Assembly (NCBI GenBank): GCA_963740065.1
Contig: CAVUCS010000004.1
Location: 496,001-560,000, forward strand
Direction of reading: 5' to 3'
DNA from: DASVDE01 sp963740065
Lineage (GTDB): Bacteria > Actinomycetota > Thermoleophilia > Solirubrobacterales > 70-9
DNA length: 64,000 bases
The notes beneath the pieces were generated by a model. It searched no databases and had not been told where the DNA came from. It saw nothing but the letters and a program-made list of their open reading frames with translations. Positions 57,407-64,000 of this stretch are shown one piece after another (within the stretch, counting starts at the first letter, position 1; each line of letters starts with the position of its first letter). A program made the translations under genes and the position numbers.

Positions 57407-58189
57407 CTACGTCAGCGCGTCGAGTTCTTCGTGCCAGGGGGTGAGGATGCGCGGCCCGTCAGCGGTCACTGCGACGGTGAACTCGAAGTGGGCGGCCAGC
57501 GAGCCGTCCTGGGAGTAGACGGACCAGCCGTCGTCGCCCATCTCAACCTGGGGGCCACCGGCGTTGACCATTGGCTCGATTGCCAGGACGGTGCCTTCTT
57601 CGAGCAGAGGACCCTTACCCGGATCCCCGAAGTTGGGGACCTGGGGGTCCTCGTGCATGTTGCGGCCGATGCCGTGACCGACCAGCGTGCGGATGATCGA
57701 GAGTCCCTCGCCCTCGACGGCACGTTGGATAGAAGCGGAGACATCACCAAGGTGATTGCCCGGCGTCATCTGCTCGACCGCCCCGAAAAGTGAGGCTTTG
57801 GTCACGTCGAGGAGCTTGCGAGCCTCGGGCGATATCGGGCCGATCGGCAAAGTGACGGCCGCGTCGGAGACCCAGCCATCCTTGATCACACCGACGTCAA
57901 TCGACAGCACGTCGCCCCGCTTGCACTCGTAGGGGCCGGGAATACCGTGAACCACCATCGAATTTGGCGATGCGCAAATCGACCCGGGAAAGCCGCGGTA
58001 GCCCTTGAAAGCGGGCTCGGAGTCCTGCGAGCGGATGAACTTCTCGGCCGCGGCGTCGAGTTCCTCGGTGGTGACACCCGGGCGCGCCTTGGAGGCGAGC
58101 ATCCGCAGACAGCGCACCAGCACGTCGCCGGAGGCGGCCATCTGGTCGATTTGCTCGGGTGTCTTGCGGACGATCATCCCGCGATACAC
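57407..58189 (-). CDS. map: Methionine aminopeptidase, type I
   Basis: The 260-residue protein (or 256 from MIVRKTPEQ) has metal ligands in LSIDVGVIKDGWVSDAAVT (two Asp), GHGIGRNMHEDP (His), AIEPMV (Glu) and HFEFTVAV (Glu). It lacks the N-terminal zinc-finger extension seen in some actinobacterial paralogues. It removes the start Met. It follows adk by 15 bp. Downstream, infA would normally follow; here a strong hairpin does. Confidence 0.95.
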   Translation of the reverse strand: MYRGMIVRKTPEQIDQMAASGDVLVRCLRMLASKARPGVTTEELDAAAEKFIRSQDSEPAFKGYRGFPGSICASPNSMVVHGIPGPYECKRGDVLSIDVGVIKDGWVSDAAVTLPIGPISPEARKLLDVTKASLFGAVEQMTPGNHLGDVSASIQRAVEGEGLSIIRTLVGHGIGRNMHEDPQVPNFGDPGKGPLLEEGTVLAIEPMVNAGGPQVEMGDDGWSVYSQDGSLAAHFEFTVAVTADGPRILTPWHEELDALT

Positions 58190-58204
58190 GCTAGTGGCCT
58201 TCGC

Positions 58205-58885
58205 CTAAACGGCTTCGTCGGATTCAAGTCGCAGCGTCGCCAGCGTGCGGCCGATGTCATCGGAAACCCGCTCCGGCGCCGCGGCGCCGTCGATGCGCCT
58301 CAGCAAGCTCTGGCGGTCGTAATGTGCAATTAGCGGCTCGGTCTTGGCGTGATAAGTCCCGAGTCGATTGCGGATCACCTCGGGCTTGTCATCGTCGCGA
58401 ACGACCAGCGGGCTACCGTCGATGTCGCAAGTGCCCTCTTGCTCAGGCCGGTTGAACTCAACGTGGAAAACGTGGCCGTTCTCCTCGCACGTGCGCCGCC
58501 CACCGAGCCGCCGCATAACCTCGTCGTCGGAAACATCGATCAGCAGCACTCCCGTCAACGAGCGCCCCAGCTCCTCGAGCTTCTGGTCGAGCGCCTCGGC
58601 CTGCGGAACCGTGCGGGGGAAGCCGTCGAGGATGAACCCGTCGGCCGCCTCGGCGGAGTCGATCCGCTCGGCTATCACGCCGACGATCACCTCGTCGGGA
58701 ACCAGGTCTCCGCGGTCCATGTACTCCTTCGCGGTCCGGCCCAGCTCGGTCTCGTCGCGAACCGCAGCGCGCAGAATGTCCCCGGTCGCGTAGTAGGGCA
58801 GCCGCAGGTCATCGCGCAGCCGCTCGCCCTGCGTTCCCTTGCCGGACCCCGGAGGGCCCAGCAGCACTAGGTTCAGTTCGGCCAT
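58205..58885 (-). CDS. adk: Adenylate kinase
   Basis: The 226-residue protein has the P-loop GPPGSGKGTQGERL (9-22), the NMP site YATGDILRAAVRDETE, DGFPRTVPQAEALD and the LID RLGGRRTCEENGHVFHVEFN. It is a long-LID type; of the four zinc Cys only two are present (RTCEENG and GTCDIDG), so a zinc site is doubtful. It balances ATP, ADP and AMP. It is 10 bp after secY, as in many actinobacteria. Confidence 0.96.
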   Translation of the reverse strand: MAELNLVLLGPPGSGKGTQGERLRDDLRLPYYATGDILRAAVRDETELGRTAKEYMDRGDLVPDEVIVGVIAERIDSAEAADGFILDGFPRTVPQAEALDQKLEELGRSLTGVLLIDVSDDEVMRRLGGRRTCEENGHVFHVEFNRPEQEGTCDIDGSPLVVRDDDKPEVIRNRLGTYHAKTEPLIAHYDRQSLLRRIDGAAAPERVSDDIGRTLATLRLESDEAV

Positions 58886-58895
58886 CTGCGGAGGC

Positions 58896-60167
58896 TTATC
58901 TGAGGAAGCCTTCGTAGTTCCGCATCATCAGCTGGGCTTCCAGCTGCTTCACGGTGTCCAGCGCGACGCCGACCACGATCAGGATCGAGGTGCCACCGAA
59001 GAAGAAGTTTGCCGAGGTCTGGCTGATCAAAATCGTCGGCAGCGCTGCCACTGCGCCCAGATAGAGAGCGCCGGGGAAAGTAAGCCGGGAGAGGATCCGG
59101 TCCAAGTACTCGGCCGTCGGCCGTCCGGGACGCACCCCGGGGATAAAGCCGCCGTATTTCTTCAGATTGTCGGCCTGGTCAACCGGGTTGAAGGTGACCG
59201 CCGTATAGAAGTAGGTGAAGACGATGATGAAGAACACCTCGCCTACCACGTAGGCCCAGCTGTTGGGGCTGAAGAAGGCGGCGAAATCCAGCGCGGCGGG
59301 AGTGTTGAGGAGCTGGCCGATGGTCGGCGGGAAGGCCATGATCGAAGCGGCGAAGATGACCGGGATGACGCCGGCCATATTGACCCGCAAGGGGAGGTAG
59401 GTCGAGCCGCCGGAGGTCATTTTCCGTCCCACAACGCGTTTCGCGTATTGGACCGGGATGCGCCGCTGGCCCTCCTGCACGAAGACGATTGCGACGATCA
59501 CCGCGAGGGCGACGAACGGCATCATCACCACGAATACCTGGTCGGGGTTGGTCCACCAAGCTTGTATCCCCTGCGGCAGCCCGGAGACGATTGAGGCGAA
59601 GATCATCAGGGAGATTCCGTTGCCAATCCCGCGCTGGGTGATCAACTCTCCCAGCCACATCAACAACGTACAGCCGGCGGTCAGGCAGATCACGATCAGG
59701 AAGGTTTTCGGGAAGGTCAGTGTGCCGACAACGTCCGCGCCGGCCTGGGAGCCAAACGAGCGGAAGAGGAAGACGTAGCCCAGTGACTGCCCGGCGGCGA
59801 GCGCCACGGTGAGGTAGCGGGTGTACTGAGTGATCTTCTGCTGCCCGATCTCCCCCTCTTTGGAGAGTTTCTCCAGCGAGGGAACCACCACCGTCAACAA
59901 CTGCAGGATGATCGAAGCGGTGATGTAGGGCATGATCCCCAGCGCGAAGAGGCTGAGGCGCTGTAGGCCCCCGCCGGAGAAGAGGTTGAGGAAGGGAAGG
60001 ATGCCGCCGCCGGAGAAGTTGTTCTGGATCTCCTTGACCGCGTCGAGGTTGACGCCGGGAGCCGGGATGTAGGCGCCCAACCGATAGAGCAGGAGCATCG
60101 CCGCGGTGAAGGCGAGTTTCTTGCGGATGTCGGGGACGCTGAAAGCGTTCGCGATCGTCCGGAGCAT
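58896..60167 (-). CDS. secY: Protein translocase subunit SecY
   Basis: The 423-residue protein has ten membrane helices. Landmarks are the start AFSVPDIRKKLAFTAAMLLLYRLG, the plug/ring region GGGLQRLSLFALGIMPYITASI, GIGNGISLMIFASIVSGLP and the cytosolic loop VQEGQRRIPVQYAKR, with GFIPGVRPGRPT near helix 9. It forms the Sec channel with SecE and SecG. Its ATG overlaps the rplO stop by one base. Confidence 0.97.
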   Translation of the reverse strand: MLRTIANAFSVPDIRKKLAFTAAMLLLYRLGAYIPAPGVNLDAVKEIQNNFSGGGILPFLNLFSGGGLQRLSLFALGIMPYITASIILQLLTVVVPSLEKLSKEGEIGQQKITQYTRYLTVALAAGQSLGYVFLFRSFGSQAGADVVGTLTFPKTFLIVICLTAGCTLLMWLGELITQRGIGNGISLMIFASIVSGLPQGIQAWWTNPDQVFVVMMPFVALAVIVAIVFVQEGQRRIPVQYAKRVVGRKMTSGGSTYLPLRVNMAGVIPVIFAASIMAFPPTIGQLLNTPAALDFAAFFSPNSWAYVVGEVFFIIVFTYFYTAVTFNPVDQADNLKKYGGFIPGVRPGRPTAEYLDRILSRLTFPGALYLGAVAALPTILISQTSANFFFGGTSILIVVGVALDTVKQLEAQLMMRNYEGFLR

Positions 60168-60664
60168 TAGCGCTCCAGAGTCTCGCAGGTGCCGCCGGCC
60201 GCCTCGATCTTCTCCTTGGCGGCGGCGCTGAAGGCGTGGGCCCTGACCGTAAGTCTTTTGGAGATCTCACCGCGGGCGAGGACCTTGACCGGGTCAGAGC
60301 GCTTGGCGAGGCCCTTCTGCTTGAGCGTCTCGGGAGTCACCTCGGCACCGGCGTCGAAGCGTTCCTCGAGGTCGGCGAGATTGATCGGCTGCGTCTTGGT
60401 GCGGAAGTTCTCGAAAGGCATCGACTTCTTCATGTGCGGACCGCGCAGCTTTCGCATCCGCATATGGATCGGGTTCTGCCCGCCCTCATAGCCGGCCTTG
60501 CGCTTGCGGCCGGAACGGGCGCCGGCGCCCTTGTGCCCGCGCCCTGAAGTCTTGCCAAGGCCGGAGCCCTCACCGCGCCCGATCCGCTTGCGCGGCTTGC
60601 GCGACCCGGGCTTCGGCTTCAGGTTATGCAGCCCGATTTCCTCTTCCCGAGTTCTCTCGGCCAT
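60167..60664 (-). CDS. rplO: 50S ribosomal protein L15
   Basis: The 165-residue protein has a short N-terminal extension before LHNLKPKPGSRKPRKRIGRG, then GSGLGKTSGRGHKGAGARSG and FEGGQNPIHMRM-like (YEGGQNPIHMRMRK). It ends with the TVRAHAFSAAAKEKIEAAGG domain. Its start overlaps the rpmD stop (60664-60666). Confidence 0.95.
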   Translation of the reverse strand: MAERTREEEIGLHNLKPKPGSRKPRKRIGRGEGSGLGKTSGRGHKGAGARSGRKRKAGYEGGQNPIHMRMRKLRGPHMKKSMPFENFRTKTQPINLADLEERFDAGAEVTPETLKQKGLAKRSDPVKVLARGEISKRLTVRAHAFSAAAKEKIEAAGGTCETLER

Positions 60665-60840
60665 CAGGAGCTCACCTCCACCAGATGAGAGACGACCCGA
60701 AGCTGTCCCTGCAATTGCGGGGAGTCTCTGCGCTCAACGGAACGCCCGATCTTCCCCAACCCAAGCGCCTCAATAGTCGCTCTCTGACTGGGATTGGCCC
60801 CGGCAATAGACCGAATCTGCTGAATCGTCACCCCACTCAC
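60664..60840 (-). CDS. rpmD: 50S ribosomal protein L30
   Basis: The 58-residue gene is too short for routine calling. The GTG at 60840 overlaps the rpsE stop (GTGA) and gives VSGVTIQQIRSIAGANPSQR, then ATIEALGLGKIGRSVERRDS and a C-terminal LRVVSHLVEV. The motif IRSxxGxxxxQRxTxxxLGLxKxxxxV is diagnostic for L30. It lies in the standard place between S5 and L15 and overlaps rplO by 3 bp. Confidence 0.93.
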   Translation of the reverse strand: MSGVTIQQIRSIAGANPSQRATIEALGLGKIGRSVERRDSPQLQGQLRVVSHLVEVSS

Positions 60841-61661
60841 GAAGCTTCACCCTCAGCAGAAACTTCTTCAACCTTCTCCTCGGCAACCGGGGTTTCCGGC
60901 TCCTCGGCGGAACCTTCCTCAGCGGCCGGAGCTTTTGGCTCCTCGGCCGGAGCTTCTTCTACGGCCGGGGCTTTCGCCGCTTCGGCCGAAGCCTCAGACG
61001 CTTCCTCCGCGGGTGGCGTGGAGTCGGAGGGGTCGAGAACGGAGGCCCCGCCCCCGCCCGCAGGCCCCTCCGACTCCGCGACGGGCCCCGCGGCCGCGGC
61101 GTCCGAGCCCTCAGCCGGAGCGCCATTGGACTTCTCAATCCCAAGCACCTGAGAAACAGTGAGACCACGCAACTCGGCAACCTCCTCCGGACGACGCAGA
61201 CGAATCAGTCCGTCCATAGTCGCCTTCACAAGGTTGATCGGGTTCTGCGTCCCAATGCTCTTGGTCAAAACGTCGCGCACCCCACCAAGCTCAAGCACCG
61301 CTCGCACACCGCCGCCGGCGATCACGCCGGTACCGGGGCTGGCCGGCCGCAGCACCACGTGCCCGGCGCCGTAGCGGCCGATGATTTTGTGGGTCAGCGT
61401 CTGCCCGTATTTGGGCACGCGAATCAAGTTCTTGCGGGCGTTCTCGACGCCCTTTTGGATCGCCAGCGGGACCTCGCGGGCCTTGCCGTAGCCGATCCCG
61501 ACCACGCCCTCTTCGTCGCCGACGGCGACCAGCGCCGTAAAGGAGAACCGCCGGCCGCCCTTGACCACCTTGGCGACGCGGTTGATCTCGATCACTCGTT
61601 CCTGGAGATCGAGGCCCCGGGGGCTCACCGTCTCCACGTTTGTCATGTCCATGCCCTTCAT
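60837..61661 (-). CDS. rpsE: 30S ribosomal protein S5 with long acidic C-terminal extension
   Basis: Residues about 18-177 are a complete S5: LQERVIEINRVAKVVKGGRR, VGIGYGKAREVPLAIQKGVE, GGGVRAVLELGGVRDVLTK and ATMDGLIRLRRPEEVAELRG. The protein then runs on for about 97 residues rich in Ala, Glu, Pro and Ser to position 274, against about 165-220 in most bacteria. Residues about 196-214 of the extension are encoded by the family C palindromic repeat (61020-61077). An alternative start is MTNVETVS at 61646. S5 sits at the mRNA entry; the tail should be surface-exposed and disordered. Confidence 0.95.
   Translation of the reverse strand: MKGMDMTNVETVSPRGLDLQERVIEINRVAKVVKGGRRFSFTALVAVGDEEGVVGIGYGKAREVPLAIQKGVENARKNLIRVPKYGQTLTHKIIGRYGAGHVVLRPASPGTGVIAGGGVRAVLELGGVRDVLTKSIGTQNPINLVKATMDGLIRLRRPEEVAELRGLTVSQVLGIEKSNGAPAEGSDAAAAGPVAESEGPAGGGGASVLDPSDSTPPAEEASEASAEAAKAPAVEEAPAEEPKAPAAEEGSAEEPETPVAEEKVEEVSAEGEAS
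61020..61077. repeat. Structured inverted repeat, family C copy 2, inside rpsE
   Basis: Arms ggagtcggagggg (61020-61032) and cccctccgactcc (61065-61077) are perfectly complementary. The interior gagaacggag and ccgcccgcaggcccct match the intergenic copy at 30580-30661 almost base for base, while the arm ends differ. On the coding strand it is read in frame within the S5 tail. Confidence 0.75.
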
Positions 61662-61683
61662 AACGAGTCGCTCACCGTAGCGG

Positions 61684-62037
61684 TTAGAAGCTCAACCCAC
61701 CCTCTCGGGCGCCTTCGGCCAGCGCCTTGACCCGGCCGTGGTACTGGTAGCCGCCGCGATCGAAGACACAAGCCTCGACCCCAGCTTTCTTGGCCCGCTC
61801 AGCCAGTAGCTCGCCGGCCCGCTTCGCCTGTTCGCTCGCGGAGAGCTTGCGCAGCTCCGGCTCGATCCAGTTGACGGCGGCGACTGTGTGACCCTTCCGG
61901 TCGTCGATCAGCTGTGCGAAGACGCCCCGGTTCGAGCGGTAGACGGAGAGGCGCGGCCGCTCGGCCGTGCCCGTCACCCGGGCGCGCACCCGACGACGAC
62001 GGCGCAGGCGGCGCTGTCGCTTCGTGAGAACGGTCAT
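61684..62037 (-). CDS. rplR: 50S ribosomal protein L18
   Basis: The 117-residue protein has a basic start (KRQRRLRRRRRVRARVTGT), RLSVYRSNRGVFAQLIDDRK, AGELLAERAKKAGVEACVFD and the end RGGYQYHGRVKALAEGAREG. It carries 5S rRNA with L5. It is placed between rplF (4-bp overlap, 62034-62037) and rpsE. Confidence 0.96.
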   Translation of the reverse strand: MTVLTKRQRRLRRRRRVRARVTGTAERPRLSVYRSNRGVFAQLIDDRKGHTVAAVNWIEPELRKLSASEQAKRAGELLAERAKKAGVEACVFDRGGYQYHGRVKALAEGAREGGLSF

Positions 62038-62567
62038 GCCCGCTTACCCACCTTGCGCAGAACCTGCTCGCCGCGGTAACGCACGCCCTTGCCCTTGTAC
62101 GGCTCCGGCGGGCGGCGCTTGCGAATGTCCGCCGCGACCTGCCCAACGAGCTGCTTGTCGATACCCCGCACGACGACCTCCGTCGGCTGAGGCACCTCGA
62201 ACTCGATCCCGTCGGGAGCATCGATCGCCACCGGATGGGAATAGCCGAGCGCCATCTCCAAGTTCTTGCCCTTGAGCTGGGCGCGATAACCGACACCCTG
62301 GATCTCCAGCCGCTTTTCGAAGCCGTCGGTGACGCCCTCGACCATGTTCGCGATCAGGCTCCGAGTCAGCCCGTGCAGGGCGCGGTGCTCACCGCGATCG
62401 GTGGGACGGGCAACGGTCACCTCACCGTCGGCCTGCTCCACCTTCATGTCGGCGGAGACTCTCTGGGTCAGCTCCCCCTTCGGCCCCTTGACGGCAATCC
62501 GGCCAGGGGCGACCTCGACCGTGACGGCCTCGGGAACGGGAATGGGCTTGCGTCCAATTCGACTCAT
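62034..62567 (-). CDS. rplF: 50S ribosomal protein L6
   Basis: The 177-residue protein has SRIGRKPIPVPEAVTVEVAP, KGPKGELTQRV, TRSLIANMVEGVTDGFEKRL and the conserved end IRKRRPPEPYKGKGVRYRGE. Two repeated beta-alpha domains of L6 are recognisable. It sits near the sarcin-ricin loop. Gap to rpsH is 12 bp. Confidence 0.97.
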   Translation of the reverse strand: MSRIGRKPIPVPEAVTVEVAPGRIAVKGPKGELTQRVSADMKVEQADGEVTVARPTDRGEHRALHGLTRSLIANMVEGVTDGFEKRLEIQGVGYRAQLKGKNLEMALGYSHPVAIDAPDGIEFEVPQPTEVVVRGIDKQLVGQVAADIRKRRPPEPYKGKGVRYRGEQVLRKVGKRA

Positions 62568-62579
62568 CGCTTCCTCAGA

Positions 62580-62975
62580 TCACCAAACGTAGGCGACTAC
62601 CTCGCCGCCGACGCCCTTTCTGCGCGCCTCGTGTCCGGTCATTACGCCAACTGACGTGCTGACGATCGCCGTCCCGGTGCCACCGTGCACGCGCGGAACC
62701 TTCGTGTGGTCGACGTAGCGCCGTCGCCCCGGGCGGGAAACGCGCTCGATCCCAATGATCACCGGTCGGCGGTCCTCGGTGTACTTGAGGCGAATCTCAA
62801 TCGCCTCGCCGACGGTGGCCGGCTTCTTCGTGAAGTCGCGGATGTAGCCCTGCTCCTTAAGGATTCGGGACATCTCCAGCTTCAAACCCGAAGAGGGAAT
62901 CTGCACCTCGTCGTGGCCGGAGCGAAGCGCGTTGCGAATCCGGGTCAGGTAATCGGCTATCGGGTCGGTCTGCAT
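62580..62975 (-). CDS. rpsH: 30S ribosomal protein S8
   Basis: The 131-residue protein starts TDPIADYLTRIRNALRSGHD and has LEMSRILKEQGYIRDF, VSRPGRRRYV and the end GTGTAIVSTSVGVMTGHEAR. It binds helix 21 of 16S rRNA and in many bacteria represses the spc operon. Gap to rpsN is 15 bp. Confidence 0.97.
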   Translation of the reverse strand: MQTDPIADYLTRIRNALRSGHDEVQIPSSGLKLEMSRILKEQGYIRDFTKKPATVGEAIEIRLKYTEDRRPVIIGIERVSRPGRRRYVDHTKVPRVHGGTGTAIVSTSVGVMTGHEARRKGVGGEVVAYVW

Positions 62976-62990
62976 CGTCGTCTCTCGTAG

Positions 62991-63176
62991 TTACCAGCTG
63001 GACTTGGTCATGCCGGGGACGTAGCCCTCATGCGCAGCTTCGCGCAGGCAAATCCGGCAGAGGCCGAACTTGCGGTAGTAGGCGCGCGGGCGCCCGCAGC
63101 GGCGGCAGCGGTTGTATGCGCGCGTCTTGTACTTGGCTCTGCGGCCCTGGCGAACCTTCTGTGAAGTCTTAGCCAT
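62991..63176 (-). CDS. rpsN: 30S ribosomal protein S14, zinc-binding type (S14Z)
   Basis: The 61-residue protein has CRRCGRPRAYYRKFGLCRIC, i.e. two CxxC pairs that hold zinc. This is the short C+ form found in many actinobacteria and firmicutes. It needs zinc, unlike the longer C- paralogue that some relatives use under zinc shortage. The start overlaps the rplE stop by 8 bp. Confidence 0.96.
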   Translation of the reverse strand: MAKTSQKVRQGRRAKYKTRAYNRCRRCGRPRAYYRKFGLCRICLREAAHEGYVPGMTKSSW

Positions 63177-63999
63177 TGTCTGAATTCTCCTCGTCGGCCG
63201 AGCTTTCGGCGTTCTCGTTCTCGCCCTTTTCGACGCCCTCGCCCTCGCCTTCGCCCTCTTCCTCCGGCTTCTCGGGCTTTGCGTAGGCCTCCGGGTTCTC
63301 TTCTTTCAGCTTTTCCAGCGCGGCCTGTTCGGCCTCGGCACGCAAGCGAGCCTCCTCCTTGCGCTCCTCTTCCTCGGCCTCCGCCGCGGCGGCCGCCTCA
63401 GCCTCGTGGCCGGGACGGCCCTCCTGCGCGAAGGGCATCCCCAGCGCCAGCAGAAGCTCGAAGGCCTCTACGTCGGTGGCGGCGGTCGTCGTGATCGTCA
63501 CGTCGAGACCGCGCACTTGGTCGACCGAGTCGTAGTCAATCTCGGGAAAAATGAGCTGCTCGCGAACGCCCATCGAGTAGTTGCCGCGGCCGTCAAAGGA
63601 ACGCGGGTTGAGGCCGCGGAAATCACGGATACGCGGTACCGCAATCGAGGTCAATCGGTCAAAGAACTCCCACATGCGAGCGCGTCGCAAAGTGACGGAA
63701 ACACCGACCGGCATCCCCTCTCGGAGCTTGAAGGAAGCGATCGACTTGCGGGCGCGTCGAATGTTCGGCTGCTGCCCGGCGATCGTCGCCAGCTGCTCCT
63801 GCGCTGCCTCGAGCATCTTCGAATCCTGTTTGGCGTCGCCGACCCCCATGTTGAGGGTGATCTTGACCAGGCGGGGCGCCTGCATCGGAGTCGAGTAGCC
63901 GAACTTTTGCGTCAGCGCCGGCAGGATCTCCTGCTCATAACGCTCACGCAAGCGCGGCGGTGGCGCGGCTTGTGAAGTGGTTGTCGCGGTGGCTTCCAT
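63169..63999 (-). CDS. rplE: 50S ribosomal protein L5 with long acidic C-terminal extension
   Basis: Residues about 15-192 are a complete L5: LRERYEQEILPALTQKFGY, VKITLNMGVGDAKQDSK, ARKSIASFKLREGMPVGV, FDRLTSIAVPRIRDFRGL and GRGNYSMGVREQLIFPEIDY. About 84 more residues follow, first an Ala/Glu/Arg helix-former (EAEEEERKEEARLRAEAE) and then a Glu/Gly-rich acidic end. L5 normally ends near 180-190. It links 5S rRNA to the 50S and contacts S13. The start codon is the last ATG of the window (63999); upstream genes of the operon are outside. Confidence 0.95.
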   Translation of the reverse strand: MEATATTTSQAAPPPRLRERYEQEILPALTQKFGYSTPMQAPRLVKITLNMGVGDAKQDSKMLEAAQEQLATIAGQQPNIRRARKSIASFKLREGMPVGVSVTLRRARMWEFFDRLTSIAVPRIRDFRGLNPRSFDGRGNYSMGVREQLIFPEIDYDSVDQVRGLDVTITTTAATDVEAFELLLALGMPFAQEGRPGHEAEAAAAAEAEEEERKEEARLRAEAEQAALEKLKEENPEAYAKPEKPEEEGEGEGEGVEKGENENAESSADEENSDNG

Positions 64000-64000
64000 A

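Noticed and set aside
39757..61077. The repeat families taken as a CRISPR array or insertion sequence
   Set aside because: Copies are dispersed, not regularly spaced, and carry no transposase gene; the only shared part is the folded core.

Overview
The window is a GC-rich chromosomal segment, most likely from an actinobacterium of the Thermoleophilia/Solirubrobacterales type. That placement is an inference. It rests on the high GC content with heavy GTG/TTG start use, a deazaflavin-type nitroreductase, a DUF4349 protein coupled to an ECF sigma factor, a zinc-ribbon S14, and a biotin pathway of BioB-BioF-BioD plus a distant BioA. There is no prophage, CRISPR array, rRNA or recognisable insertion sequence. 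One tRNA (Pro, anticodon CGG) lies at 36.8 kb.

Layout. 0-4.3 kb: secreted or surface proteins (hypothetical, beta-propeller, coiled coil with C1q-like domain, Cys-rich RTX-like repeats, peptidoglycan amidase). 4.3-11 kb: small enzymes, a VapBC toxin-antitoxin pair, a lipoprotein, two short-chain dehydrogenases, an F420-type nitroreductase, a metallo-beta-lactamase and PlsC. 11-19.7 kb: glpK with a TetR regulator and a divergent amidase, a glycosyltransferase, a biotinyl protein, an enoyl-CoA hydratase, an AlkA-like glycosylase, a diguanylate cyclase and a NagZ-like hydrolase. 19.7-28.1 kb: bioB-bioF-bioD, then an exporter and a desaturase/ferredoxin-reductase pair on the other strand, then bioA. 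28-38 kb: an ECF sigma factor with a membrane partner, Nudix, LemA, rubredoxin with a GMC oxidoreductase, SOD, a glycosidase, an HD-GYP regulator, tRNA-Pro and a DsbA-like protein. 38-45.5 kb: acyl-CoA ligase, patatin, PBP4, ligA and surE. 45.6-50 kb: a probable iron-uptake operon (lipoprotein, FTR1 permease, hydantoinase-like protein, small membrane protein) behind a metal-box-like palindrome. 50-64 kb: truA and the spc/alpha ribosomal operons (rplE to rplQ with secY, adk, map, rpoA) on the minus strand. These are interrupted between map and rpmJ by a penicillin acylase and a DUF4258/DUF2283 pair, and infA is not at that place.

The most unusual signal is a set of long, near-perfect inverted repeats. 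Most begin 2-20 nt after stop codons, and two or three lie inside coding sequence. At least three pairs share a conserved, internally folded core (39.8/40.0 kb, 45.5/50.8 kb, 30.6/61.0 kb). The outer arms are unrelated in sequence between copies, yet perfectly or almost perfectly complementary within each copy. In one pair the inner stems show compensatory changes. One copy lies in frame inside rpsE, one supplies the last codons and the stop of truA, and a further palindrome sits in an apparent in-frame insertion in bioD. The elements probably act as terminators, but they also look like a structured, spreading repeat.

A second signal is reading-frame breaks: nine in eight genes, clustered at 6.7-9.1 kb and 49.4-50.6 kb. 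These are either local consensus errors or real decay. Because they include truA and a complete iron operon, sequence error is the simpler reading.
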